DNA of 64,000 bases from positions 21,154,262-21,218,261 of the forward strand of contig OY992540.1 in NCBI GenBank assembly GCA_963921195.1, in the 5' to 3' direction. The stretch is from Pegoplata infirma. Taxonomy: Eukaryota; Arthropoda; Insecta; Diptera; Anthomyiidae. This document shows positions 1 to 9,783 of the stretch, piece by piece. The position numbers and the translations under genes are program-made. The notes under the pieces were generated by a model. The model had not been told where the DNA came from and ran no database searches. It was given only the letters and a program-made list of their open reading frames with translations. The stretch's first letter is position 1. Each line of letters opens with the position of its first letter.

Positions 1-1350
1 GACTACGAGAAAGACTGACTCTATTCCTTTAAAATTTGGAATGATGATTCGTGCATACAAAATTTGATCACCTGTTAAATTTTGAAGCGATATCTATTAT
101 AAAACGGTTATTAGAATCATTTAAGCCTATTCGAAAGGGGGCGTTTGCATGGGGTATAGGTCTTAACAGCGACCGATTTTTTCCAATTTCAATAGGCTTC
201 GTTCTTGGCCGAAAAGATACTTAAGTTTTAAATTTCAAGTCATTTTGAAAATTGCGACATGTATCGTGCTTAAACTGTTAGATGGACAGATGGACAGACG
301 GACAGACGGACATCGCTAAATCGACTCAAAAAGTAATTCTGAGTCGATCGGTATACTTGACGGTAGGTCTAGGACCAATATTTCGGGTAGTTATAAACAT
401 CAGCACAAACTCATTATACCCTGTACCACAGAGTGGTGTAGGGCAGCGGTTACCAACCTTTTTGGCTCGCGTACCCCTAATTTTAAATTTTGTCAGCCGC
501 GTACCCCCTAACGAGTTTTTTGTTTTCGTTAAAAAACTTCTCATATAAATATTAGAGTTAATTTTGAAATTTTTGATCTACGGGTATTATCATTTTTTAG
601 AAGGCTTTTAGGGAGATCAAAACAATGGTGGTATTTTTTGTGAAACATTTTCGCTCCTTGGGGTTGTTCAATGCATCTGAAAACGCGGATTTAGTGCTGA
701 TTTTTCTGCAGAGCAAAAACAGCTGAAAATATTGCAAATCACCAGTCGATTCTACACCAAAATTTAAAACAACGGAAAAAGTTCCAAAAACACATCACAG
801 AGGGCTGAAATATAATGTTTTTGATTTTGTTTTAGATGTTTTTTTTTAACACAAGGGCAGATCAACAATTCCGTGACTTTTCGAATGAAACACCCCGTAT
901 ATATGTACAATAAAAGGACATTTTGAGCTTAACAAAATGGTACCAAAATTTCCATTCTATCAGAAACCGTCCCAAAAATGCCCAAAAACACGTTTTTTGA
1001 GAACTTTGACATACATTTTCCTAAAAACCTGACATCTTAGAAAAATTTGGGAACCATATTCGGAATCAGCATCGAAAGGTTAATCGAAAACAAGTGGTCA
1101 GATCTCAAAATATAGCAAAAAATGCTCTCTGACTTGCACAAAGATAAGTTTTTTGTACACTTTGAACTCAACTTTCTTAAAAAACTGACGTTATGGAAAA
1201 CTTTGGAAGCCTGATGCAGAACCAGCATTGAAAGGTTAATCTAAAACAAATGTCCAAATTACTAAAATTTTGCGTACCCCCGCGGACCGTTTCGCGTACC
1301 CCCTAGTGGTACGCGTACCATAGGTTGATAACCGCTGGTGTAGGGTATAC
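1..1350 (+). mobile_element. DINE-1-like repeat, subfamily B, left-truncated by the window and split by a hAT element
   Basis: The copy runs from the window edge to the terminal motif CCACAGAGTGGTGTAGGGTA, interrupted by a hAT insertion at 444-1337. At 284-312 it has the ATGGACAGACGGACAGACGG microsatellite core, followed by ATCGCTAAATCGACTC, the signature layout of Drosophila INE-1/DINE-1 elements (non-autonomous, Helentron-associated). The same body occurs in reverse at 6813-7607 and in part at 56627-57043, which confirms a dispersed family. Open frames across 282-548 lie inside repeat DNA and are not genes. Confidence 0.75.
444..1337. mobile_element. hAT-superfamily non-autonomous element, 894 bp, TSD GTGTAGGG
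   Basis: The left end CAGCGGTTACCAACC and the right end GGTTGATAACCGCTG are inverted repeats with one mismatch in 15. They are flanked by a perfect 8-bp direct duplication GTGTAGGG (436-443 and 1338-1345), which is also intact in other copies of the DINE target. An 8-bp duplication with CAGNGGTT-type ends is diagnostic of hAT elements, and this end resembles the Buster/Charlie type. Sub-terminal GCGTACCCC motifs repeat near both ends (470-510 and 1273-1320). No transposase reading frame is visible. Confidence 0.9.
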
Positions 1351-1357
1351 AAATACA

Positions 1358-1705
1358 AATGTGATATTTGTTAATTTTGATGCTCTGAAGACAAATATCG
1401 AACAATTTTTCAAATCGGTCGAACGGTTTTCGAGATATCGCTATTTAAAATTTGCAAAAAATTGGGGTTTTTTCTTCTGTGATCAAAGTTTAGAGTTTTT
1501 GATACAAATTTTCTTGAAAACCAAAATTTTAATCGACTGGTTAAAACTATCGGATTTGTCTCAAATTATTTTAAATGAAAATTCTTCTCAAGCTCTATGA
1601 AAGCGTCAAGGAAAAAAATTAGGAGCTTTTTTGAAAATTTCTGGGCAGTTGGTTACAGATTTCAAATTGCGATATCTCGAAAATCGTTCGACCGATTTTT
1701 ATTTT
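1358..1705 (+). repeat. Dispersed palindromic repeat family P, fragment
   Basis: This stretch holds the family-P block TTAATTTTGATGCTCTGAA, then TCGGTCGAACGGTTTTCGAG and ATATCGCTATTTAAAATTTG. Related blocks occur at 16200-16960, 22340-22710, 46061-46760 and 62561-63900. An open frame of 91 codons starting at 1325 is a by-product. It has no recognisable domain. Confidence 0.6.
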
Positions 1706-2153
1706 TTATATTACTGCTAAGCGCAACAAAATTAAGAAAAATTTTTAAATTCTAAAATATTTTTTTTACAAAAAAGCTGTTAGATTCTGACCCATTTACA
1801 TGTAGTAAAATCTCACTTATTGTCTAAAAGTCTAGTATTATCCATTAGTTTTCAGGGGTTAAAGAGCAAGGCCTTTCCACTTAATATGTATTTATAATTG
1901 TTCTGCCATTAAAACAATAACAAAATGTGTCATCACCATATTCATTATTATCACTGCTAAGACAGACGTTAACACCAACACTAACGACCCAGTCAACAAA
2001 ATTGTCACAATCACTTAAAATAGCAGAAAACAATAGTCTTGGTAATATAAGGAATAATTTTAACAGACATTAAACGCATTACAAAAAGTTAAAAAAAATA
2101 TTAAAGAATAGACAACATACATTTACCATACTGAAAATTAATACACTTAGAAA
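1706..2153. other. Unassigned AT-rich stretch
   Basis: No open frame of note and no terminal repeats are visible. The text around 1900-2100 is A-rich with no repeats shared elsewhere in the window. It may be unique host non-coding DNA. Confidence 0.5.
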
Positions 2154-2813
2154 AACAATGGAACTAAACGAAAGCAAATAATTGAACTAATTAGAGTTTC
2201 TGAATAACCGATAAATTTAGTAACCGCGGTTTCGGTTATCAAAAATTGAATAACTGATCGGTTTCGGTTAATTTCGGTTATCAGTAAAAATGTTATTTCG
2301 ATGGAAAAACTTTATTTTTAAAGAGTTTTTTATTAGAGTGGAATTCAGTTTAAATTCTTATTTTGGTTAAGGTTTCGCTTGTGTCTTTTTAAAAGCTGAA
2401 TTCAATTCATCTTCCAAAGATTGTGTAGTTCTTCAGAACTGGATAATTCTTCATCAACTGGATATAAAAAATCTACAAAATAAATAAAATTCGGATAACC
2501 GAACATATATTGGACGGTTTCGGGTTCGGTTTTCGGCTTCAATAACTGCGGTTTCGGTTACGGTTTCAACCGAAACAGAAACTTTACAACTACTTGAGTT
2601 ATCAATATAACAATTTTCGTGCATGTGTGAAATTCAATTACCATAGTAATTAAATCAGAGTAATTAGTAATTGAATTTTTCCGCAAGCATTATTCTCTTA
2701 TAATCATAATTTTTTCCGTTTTGCCAAAAAAATATTTTTTTGCTAGAAACCAACAAAAAATACAGTTATTCTGCGTATAAATTCAATTCTTTCCCAAAAA
2801 AATTCTCTAAGTG
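2154..2813. mobile_element. TA-flanked MITE with CACTTAGA ends, 660 bp
   Basis: The left end CACTTAGAAAA and the right end TTCTCTAAGTG are inverted and are each flanked by TA (2152-2153 and 2814-2815), as expected of Tc1/mariner-type insertion. A related right end (TTTTCTAAGTG, TA) stands at 10444-10456. The element carries a nested hAT-like insertion at 2192-2586. No transposase is present. Confidence 0.7.
2192..2586. mobile_element. hAT-like MITE rich in CGGTTTCGGTTA motifs, nested
   Basis: The ends TAGAGTTTCTG and CAGAAACTTTA are inverted with one mismatch. The flanks GAACTAAT (2184-2191) and CAACTACT (2587-2594) match at 6 of 8 positions, consistent with an aged 8-bp duplication. The body repeats CGGTTTCGGTTA-type motifs near both ends. 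It lies inside the TA-flanked element 2154-2813 and so is younger than it. Confidence 0.65.
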
Positions 2814-2815
2814 TA

Positions 2816-3192
2816 TTCCACACAAAAATTTTATATGATAATGATGGTTGAACACAATCCGAATAAAACAATTATAATAACAATGAACATCAGCGTGTAT
2901 GTATGAACAACAGCTTGGAAATTTTCTTTAACAATTTCGGCAAAACTTTTAAAATCCATTAAAATGTTTAATCCTTTAAACTACAAAAAAAAAAAAAAAA
3001 CAACAACGGAATCAAAAGCAAAATATACAAGCAGCCTCAATTTCAACAGCAGTTGCAAGAGCATCAGTAACAAAATACCAGTGACACAAACTTTAAAGAC
3101 ATTGACTTAAGAATTGTTGTTAAAAATTGAATTGAATTTACGAGTTTAAATGTTTTGCTAAATGAATTGTGTTGTTTTGAAGGGGGTTGTTT
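2816..3192. other. Unassigned AT-rich stretch with poly(A) run
   Basis: There is a run of about 17 A residues near 2984-3000, followed by CAACAACGG and CAGCAG-type short runs. No open frame or repeat boundary was found. It may be unique non-coding DNA. Confidence 0.4.
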
Positions 3193-3600
3193 TTAAATGG
3201 TCTTTATTTGCCAAGAAAAAGGCGCGAGTGATAGTAAGGATTTTAAAGTTTTAACCCTTAAGTGGGGACTTGAAAATATTTTTTTAGAATTTTTGCTTAA
3301 ATAAAAAAAAACTGACAAGACCTTGATGGTATTTGAATTTCTCGGTAAACACAAGCGACACCAGACAAATTCCAGCAGCATTTTTGTAGCCCTTGACTCG
3401 TAGAACATTACCGCAAAATTCAAGAAAGCCCTCTGTGTAATATGTTTTGACCAGGCCCCTAAATTCCTGTATCTCAAAAACTATGCAAGGTAAAGCGAAA
3501 CGGACAAAAGTTTTGGATCCGTTTGGGACCGACCCTTAAGGGACCCAATGAGGTCTCTAGCCACCGGGTATAGATCCATGTGGTCTGAACCCACGTAAAA
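3193..3600. repeat. Dispersed repeat family I
   Basis: The block GCATTTTTGTAGCCCTTGAC, with the following TATCTCAAAAACTATGCAAG and TTTTGGATCCGTTTGG, recurs in diverged form at about 33365-33830 inside another element. The 94-codon open frame on the minus strand (3193-3477) falls entirely in this repeat and has no domain signature, so I do not call it a gene. Confidence 0.6.
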
Positions 3601-4020
3601 TAAAATTTCTAATTGTACACTCAAAAAAAAAATATTGTAAAACTAGCAAAAAAAATGGTTAAAATTAGCAAAAAAAAAACTGTAGTTTTGGACGTTGCAA
3701 AAATTTTGGTAATATTAGCAAAACCATTTTGCTAATCAAAAAATTAGGAAAAAAATGGTAAAATTTCAAGAATACCATTTTATTTTTGTAAATAATCAAC
3801 CTTGTAAAATTGTCAAAAAATATGGTAAAATTACCAAAAAAATGGTAAAATTGAAATAGATAAAAAAATTTGTAATTTGGTCAAAAAAACTGTTTTATTT
3901 AGTATTTTTTTTTCTCTGATAAGTAGTTGATTTAAAATTTGGTGAATATACTAAAAAAAAAATTTTGTCTGTTTTTGAGCACCACGTTCTTAAAATGTAG
4001 TAATAGCAGCATCAACTATT

Positions 4021-4160
4021 ACTTCAGTTGTTAGATGGTTTCTTCGGCTTGATGGCATCTTCTTTTGCCTTCTTCTCAGCAGCTGTAGTTGCAGTAACTG
4101 GACTTCCAACAACACCAAAATCCAAAATGATTTTTTTTTTCACTTAAACACTTTAAACAA
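4021..4160 (-). pseudogene. Histone-H1-like 5' coding fragment, copy 1
   Basis: Read on the minus strand, this block is Lys/Ala/Pro-rich and contains GSPVTATTAAEKKAKEDA followed by KPKKPS. This composition is typical of the basic N-terminal tail of insect histone H1, before the globular domain. The upstream sequence (4141-4275) includes a GTGAAGTGTT-like leader that also appears inside a related element at 28260-28345. No ATG lies at the expected start and no globular domain follows, so it is a dead fragment. The H1 identity is inferred from composition and motif only. Confidence 0.4.
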
Positions 4161-4538
4161 AAAATTTCAAGAACAACACTTCACTTTTTTTATTTTTTTT
4201 GCGTCATTTTTTTTAGCTTAAGTAGAACAAATGAGAATTGCGTAGTAGTCTACACAAGAAATTTCTTACATTTTCACGTAAAATTTGTAAAAATTAACAG
4301 TTTTTTTCGAATTTTTAATTTTTTTCACATATATTTAAAAAAAAATAAAAAAAAAACTTTTGGATATTCAAGATTAGATATCTAAGTATGTGTTAAAATT
4401 TAAAAAAAATAATTTTTCAAAATTTTTAACTTTTTATTAACAATTTAGATGGCAAATTTTAAAAAATTTTCATATAAAATTACCAAAAAATATGGTAAAA
4501 TTAGCAAAAAATATGGTAAAAAATACTAAAATACCCAT

Positions 4539-4690
4539 TCAGTTGATGGATGGCTACTTTGCTATGGTGTTGGCAGCATCATCTTTTGCCTTCTTCTTGG
4601 CAGCTGGACTTTTAACAGAAGCAGAATCTGCAATAATTTTTTTTTTCACACTAGAACACTTTAAACTATTTTTTTTTCTTAAAACTAAGA
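4539..4690 (-). pseudogene. Histone-H1-like 5' coding fragment, copy 2
   Basis: On the minus strand this reads DSASVKSPAAKKKAKDDA, which aligns with copy 1 at 4021-4160 block for block, including the A-rich leader before the start. The codon at the expected start (4632-4634 on the plus strand) reads ATT, and a stop follows about 26 codons later. Two copies in one TIR element suggest capture followed by internal duplication. An ordinary Lys-rich low-complexity frame is the alternative. Confidence 0.4.
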
Positions 4691-5023
4691 AAAAAAAAAT
4701 AAAAAGTATTACCATTTCTTTAAGGAAAATACTAATATTTTTGCTAAAATTATAGTAAAATAAAAAAAAAACTAGCAAGAAAATATAGTAAAAGTACCAA
4801 AAAATTGTTGTATTTTACCAATAGTAAATTGCCAAAAAAAACTGTAAAAGTTAAATTTTTACAATTTTTTTTGCTAATGTTTAGTTGAAGTAAATTACAA
4901 CAACTTTTACTAATATTTTGACTAAGTTATTTTTTTGAGTGTAAGTAGACTAAAATTGCTTGTGCAAAAAAAAATATTTTTTTTCTTTTCCTTATTTTCA
5001 TGAAAAATATGAATGAGAACGAA

Positions 5024-5745
5024 AGAAAATAAGCAGAAAGTTAAATTAGACTTGGCCGAATCCACGAATACCCTCCACAATGTCCTTTTGAAAAAAAAAA
5101 TAAAAATTAACAATTTTGATCAGAAGTATTTTATTTCGAGTAAAATTTTTTTTAGTACTTTTTGAGAAAAAAAAATTGACAACATTTTTTTTTGAGTGTA
5201 ATTTTTTTTTTCAGTGTAAATTTTTTTTTCAAGTGTAAATTTTTTTTGTTTGTGTAAAAATATTTTTGAGTGATAAAAATACTTCGAAATTTTTTTTAAA
5301 GCTTGTTAAACGCATTTTTTTAACATGTGAATTTAAGGTGAAACCAATCCGGTTTTCTTAATAAATTTTGAACCACTGGACCGATTTAGCTGAAATTCAA
5401 CACCCACCAGACAAGGGAAACGACAAATATATATGCCGAGCTATAGAAGCCACAGGATTGTCTTTCGAAAGTTAGCGTGTTCTTTAACTAGTAAATTCGC
5501 GAAAACCTTTTAACTCTTTTGCTTACAGCTTATGAACCGCTGGACCTACTTTCCTGGATTGCAATACCAGCCTGCTTAGGTAAATGACAAAAAAATAGGC
5601 CAAACTTCAGTTTAGTCTTTTAAAAGTTAGGGGGTTTTCTACAGATAGATAGACGGACATTGTTATATCAACTTAAAATTGATCGAGGATCATGAATATA
5701 TATGCTTTATGGGGTCTTACAAAACGGGTCTCAGCAGATAAGACA
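5024..5745 (+). mobile_element. DINE-1-like repeat, subfamily C
   Basis: It starts with AGAAAGTTAAATTAGACTTG, GCCGAATCCACGAATACCCT and ends with the TATATGCTTTATGGGGTC block (5698-5715). It shares the body GTTAGCGTGTTCTTTAACTA, AACCACTGGACCGATTTAGC with the copies at 39410-41840 and 28580-29194. The core GATAGATAGACGGACATTG (5646-5664) is a shortened microsatellite. The last terminal block is missing, so the copy is 3'-truncated. Confidence 0.7.
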
Positions 5746-6062
5746 ATATTACAACGTTACATTACTTTACACTTTTTGATCTCCTTAAATTTCCTGTTTC
5801 GAAAGATTCGCTATTTTAAGAGAAAAAAAAAATAAAAAACTTTTAGTGATGAAAAATTTCAGCCACAAACAGAAGTTCAAATCAAAAAAAAAAAAAACAA
5901 ATTTAGTGAAACTTGAAATCGAAAAATTTTATTCCATGTCCTTCCGTGTTCCTTTATTTTTCGTTCTCCACTTCATTCCATTTCGTTCCCTATCACATTC
6001 CATGTCATTCCATATAATTTTATTCCTTTTCATATAACATGCACTAAAGAAATAAAAAAATC
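5746..6062. repeat. Degenerate ATTCC-rich simple repeat
   Basis: From about 5930 to 6032 the text is a loose array of CATTCCATTTCGTTCC-like units. The rest is A-rich filler. A short open frame across it reflects the array rather than a gene. Confidence 0.5.
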
Positions 6063-6520
6063 TATATGGGGTATACCCACTTTGTCATTCCGTATGGAAC
6101 GCATCGAAATATCGGTCAGGGACTCCATAAAGAATATGTGTTATTGATCAAAAATCGATTCTAATTGTAAGACATTCTATGAATGTCATCCGTCCGTCAG
6201 TTTGTATATAACACGATTCAGTGCAAAATAATAAAGCCAGACTTCCGACATTTGGCACAGATATGTCTTATGATTGTCAATACGTTAAGTTCTTCAATGG
6301 GCAAAATCTGCCCAGAGGAAAAAAAGATTCCCCTTGAAGAAATAAACCAGCCTCTGAAATATTTTTAACAAGTTTTTGGGTATTTTTGTTGAACAAATAA
6401 AACATTTTTATAATAAAAGAATGTCAAATTACTGCGCTTATTGTTCGACCCAGGGGATTATATTATGCGATTTTTTTGGCCCGCCTCATTTTATGGGCGT
6501 GGATATAACAAATTAATTCA
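6063..6520 (-). mobile_element. DINE-1-like repeat, subfamily A, reverse copy
   Basis: The sequence GGGGTATACCCACTTTGTCA, GGAACGCATCGAAATATCGG matches the 3' block of the subfamily A copies at 18113-18647 and 42148-42718 in reverse. The AATGTCATCCGTCCGTCAG core sits at 6182-6200 and GGAAAAAAAGATTCCCCTTG at 6319-6338. The far end is degraded. The open frame 6183-6368 lies inside it. Confidence 0.7.
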
Positions 6521-6535
6521 AATTATTATAAAATT

Positions 6536-6563
6536 GTTGTATTACGTAACAACGTAATACAAC
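6536..6563. other. Perfect 12-bp hairpin
   Basis: GTTGTATTACGT is followed by the loop AACA and the exact reverse complement ACGTAATACAAC. It lies just beyond the visible end of the subfamily A copy. It may be the terminal hairpin typical of Helitron/Helentron ends, or an unrelated palindrome. Confidence 0.6.
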
Positions 6564-6601
6564 GACACTGCAAATTTTGTTTTCTTTAACAAAATTAAAT
6601 T

Positions 6602-7860
6602 TAATGTGTCGAAATACTTTGGCGCCTGCTTAAGGACTTTAATATATTATTAAACACAAATGTACTTTTGAAGATTTCTATAAAATGATACAAGATATTA
6701 AACATGAAACACAAATAATAAAAGTTTTCTTGTCCAAGGAATGATGCACCAAAGTATAGCAAAAATGTTGTTGCCCACATCAGGACTGTTCTTAAAACCT
6801 TAACATATTTTTTATACCCTACACCACTCTGTAGTACAGGGTATAATAAGTTTGTGCTGATGTTTGTAACTACCTGAAATATTGATCCAAGACCTACCTT
6901 CAAGTATATCGATTGACTCAAAATTACTTTTTGAGTCGATATAGCGACGTCCGTCCGGACAACAGGTCGCAATTTTCAATCAATTGACTTGAAATTTAAA
7001 ACTTAAGCATATTTTGGCCCAAGGACGAAACCTATTGAAATTGGAGAAAATCGGTCCATGTTAAGACCTAGCCCCAATACAAACGCCCCCTTTGGATTGG
7101 ACTTAACTGACTCTAATAACCGTATTAAAAGAGATATCGCTTTGATTTAGCGGGTAATTAAATTTTGTACGTACGAATCATCATTTCAAATTTGAAAGAA
7201 ATCGGGTCAGTCCATCTGGTAGTCCCCATACAAACCACTGTCCCGATATTCACATAATTCCGTCAAAATTCATAAAAATGGAAATATTTAATAAACATTT
7301 TTTTTTTAGGTGTTAAACGTGTACTTTAGTAAACTAATCAAATCGTCATATAATTGGACCATTTTTGGACTTGTCCCCCATATAAAAATTTCGGCCGATA
7401 TTCAGTTAAATCGGTCTATTTACAAAAACAAAAAATAAACCAATTCCACTAAAATTTGATTTGTGTGTGTTTTCTACACCAAATAAAGATCTAACAAAAG
7501 ACAGATCCAATCAGTCCATGTTCGGTCTTGGGAGCCATTTTCTGGAAAACACTGGTGTAGGGTATTATATGGTCGGTCTTGACCGCCTATAATTTTCTTA
7601 CTTGTTTAAAGTGTTAAAATACTTTGGCGCCCACTTAAGGGCTAATCTAACAACATCAAAATATACTTTTGCAGATTTCTAAAAAAATTCAAAGATTCAC
7701 AACTTAAAACCTCATTAACAGGAATTTTTGCCAGTCCTATTCTTGGTGTCCTAAACTGTGCCAAAACTATTCAGTGCCCATTTCAGGGTTAATCTTAAAA
7801 CATCAAAATATACTTTTGTAAAATTGTGTAAAATTGAAACAAAGTTGTGAACATGAGACA
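6602..7860. repeat. Minisatellite of about 140 bp units, split by a DINE copy
   Basis: The block ATACTTTGGCGCC, with AAGG and ATATACTTTTG-type text after it, recurs at about 6610, 6750, 7618 and 7755. The spacing is near 139-143 bp once the DINE insertion at 6813-7607 is removed. Units have diverged strongly. Confidence 0.6.
6813..7607 (-). mobile_element. DINE-1-like repeat, subfamily B, apparently full-length, 795 bp
   Basis: It is bounded by TTATACCCTACACCACTCTG (6812-6831) and by GGTCGGTCTTGACCGCC ending in CTTACTTGTTT (7571-7607). It contains ATAGCGACGTCCGTCCGGAC (6940-6959), the reduced microsatellite core. Compared with 1-443 and 56627-57043 it supplies both ends of subfamily B. The 123-codon open frame on the minus strand (6601-6972) reads through the terminal block and is not a gene. 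Confidence 0.8.
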
Positions 7861-8445
7861 TAATTTACATAAATTTTGTTTATGAAACATTGACAGCAGC
7901 AGCGACAAGCGACAGTAGCAACAAGGTTACAGGGTTGCTGCTACTGCTGTTCTTATTATTATCGTTGTTGTTTAGTTGTTATCGCTTTTGTATGTAGTTG
8001 TTTTTGTTGTTGTATTGCACGATTATATGGATCGAATTTGTTTTGTTGTGGAAGAGTTGAGTTGAGAGTTTGAGGTAACACATGGTGTTTAATGGGTTCA
8101 ATGTGTCTACCAAATATTTTTGTTAGTGTACGGGGTAGTAGCAGCAGAAGTAGAAGAAATCCTAAATTTTAATATTAAAGGGGTGCTTGGTTATTCGCGC
8201 ATATTTTGACTTCATATTTTATTTAAGTCACCAAATGTCTTTGTCATTAGAAACACACACACAACAGAAATTTAATTTGTTGATAACAAGGCGTGAATTT
8301 AATAATAAAATTTTAAAGAAAAAAATGTGTTAAAGGTACTGTTAACTGGGATATGTATGTTAATGTTGGATTTTGAAATAATTCTAAATGTGTTAAAAAT
8401 TAATAAAGGAAAATTTGTAATAATTAAAAAATATAAATTTCGAAA
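7861..8445. other. Unassigned stretch with trinucleotide runs
   Basis: CAGCAGCGACAAGCGACAG and GTTGCTGCTACTGCTGTTC form a loose complementary pair (about 7896-7950), followed by GTTGTT runs. This is typical of fly non-coding DNA. No coding frame is supported. Confidence 0.4.
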
Positions 8446-8630
8446 AGGCGCCCAGTATGGTAGTTGGTAGCGTGCTAGCCTATGAGTCTGTTGGTCGTGG
8501 GTTCGATTCCCACCAGTGGACTTAGTCTGTTTTGCTAAAACGAGACAATGGTCATCGTCACCCGTCTCAGTTAGGTTAATTTAGTATATGATTTGTAATT
8601 ATATGTTAAAGATTCAATAAATAAATAAAT
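8446..8630 (+). mobile_element. tRNA-derived SINE
   Basis: The 5' part has a pol III A-box-like TAGTTGGTAGCG (8461-8472) and a B box GTGGGTTCGATTCCCACC (8497-8514) in tRNA spacing, closest by eye to tRNA-Lys. A non-tRNA body follows (GAGACAATGGTCATCG, TTAGTATATGATTTGTAATT) and a tail AATAAATAAATAAAT. The same body and tail recur at 14327-14482, so this is a SINE family and not a tRNA gene. Confidence 0.8.
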
Positions 8631-9079
8631 TCCGAAAATTCAGAAAGAATTACAAAAAAAAATTTCTAAATCAATTTTTTAAAAAACTTTAATTTTTGGA
8701 CAGGTCTCTGGTAATAATTTAGCTTTTACAGATTGAAAAAATATCAATTAGTCGACGAGTTATAGCCAAAAAACCATATAAACAATATGCTGAAAATCGG
8801 CATTAGACTGCAAAGTTCGAAGGTCGATTAAAAAAAATTCGAACTAACATAAACAAACGCCGCTATACGGGTCTTCTAATTTAGCCTCTATTTTCACTCC
8901 TCACTCTCAGAATCGACCTAACTTTTGCTAACCTGAATTTGTTCCACAGTGTAATACATGGCCTGTTCATCATTTGCAAGAAACTCTTAACCAATGTGTA
9001 AACTTTATTAAATAAAAACGTGTTTAGGCAGGTATAACCCACCCTCTTTTCAAATCAAAAGTATAGATTTTTTTTCAAA
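8631..9079. other. Unassigned stretch
   Basis: No repeat ends or coding frame are visible. The motif GGTATAACCCACCCTC (9032-9047) recurs in diverged form as TTGTACAACCCACCCTC (9512-9528), which hints at another short dispersed repeat. Confidence 0.4.
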
Positions 9080-9339
9080 ATAATTGAAATTTCATTTTAC
9101 TAAAATTTTAGCAAAAAGAGTGGTTTGTTTCAGCTAATCGGTTTTCAAATCCATTCTACTAAAATTTCACTAGATTTTGATGCAAAAGCTACAGTTTTTC
9201 CTGCTAATTTCAGTTAACTAATTTTTAGCAAAACAGTTTTGCTAACTTTACCAAAAAAATTGTGGGTTCAAAATCAGCAAATGTTTTAGTAAATTTACAA
9301 GCTTTTTTTGTTATCATTACAGTTTTTGTTATTTGAGTG
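9080..9339. mobile_element. CACTCAAAA-family element, right-end fragment
   Basis: CAGTTAACTAATTTTTAGCA, then TGTGGGTTCAAAATCAGCAA, matches the right half of the element at 33101-33962. The terminal GTTATTTGAGTG is followed by TA. The left end is lost. Confidence 0.65.
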
Positions 9340-9783
9340 TACAAAAGACAGTTGAAACTACTACATTTGTTGTTGTTTAGGTGTCCACTACCTTTTACGG
9401 TAAAATCAACCAAAAATTTTTGTGGTTTTTAACTATTAATTAGTACGGTACAATGGACTATTTTAAGTCTGAGCGCCATGGACTTGCCTAAAGAATTTCC
9501 TTATTTTAGGCTTGTACAACCCACCCTCACCTCAACTCAACTATTAATTAATAACTACAAAAAACGGTAAAAACAACTTCAAATTACAGTTATTTTTACT
9601 GTGACTCAAAAAATTGTCGGAATTTTTTTATTAACAAAAAAAAAACTTCTAAAGGTCAAAAACGGTTTAAATGATTTGGAAATAATTCCTGCTGCATCTG
9701 ATACTTCCAACTCGTTCAACACATCCGTTTTTCTAAAAATTTCTAGAAAATTATAAGTTTTATTGTGTATTAAAAATAACTAC
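9340..9783. other. Unassigned AT-rich stretch
   Basis: It contains the CCATGGACTTGCC block at 9476-9488 and A-rich filler. It may include the left half of the TA-flanked element that ends at 10454, but I could not locate its left terminus. Confidence 0.35.

Larger units (their letters stand above)
3618..4941. mobile_element. TA-flanked CACTCAAAA-family element with captured exon-like DNA
   Basis: The left end CACTCAAAAAAAAAATATTG and the right end TTATTTTTTTGAGTG are inverted and flanked by TA (3616-3617 and 4942-4943). The same ends bound elements at 19767-20558 and 33101-33962. The interior repeats a GCAAAAAATATGGTAAAATT motif many times, and it carries two coding-like blocks (4021-4160 and 4539-4690) that resemble a histone H1 5' end. 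Tc1/mariner-like insertion is inferred from TA alone. Confidence 0.7.

Noticed and set aside
4492..4778. Functional histone H1 gene
   Set aside because: The start codon is ATT, a stop follows after about 26 codons, and the globular domain is absent. At most it is a captured fragment.
6601..6972. 123-codon minus-strand gene
   Set aside because: The frame crosses the end of a DINE-B copy and a minisatellite unit; the same residues appear in a frame at 282-548 in another DINE copy.
8446..8520. A tRNA gene (A box, B box, tRNA-like arms)
   Set aside because: A non-tRNA body and AATAAA-type tail follow, and the same unit recurs truncated at 14327, so it is a SINE head. The acceptor stem also fails to pair well.
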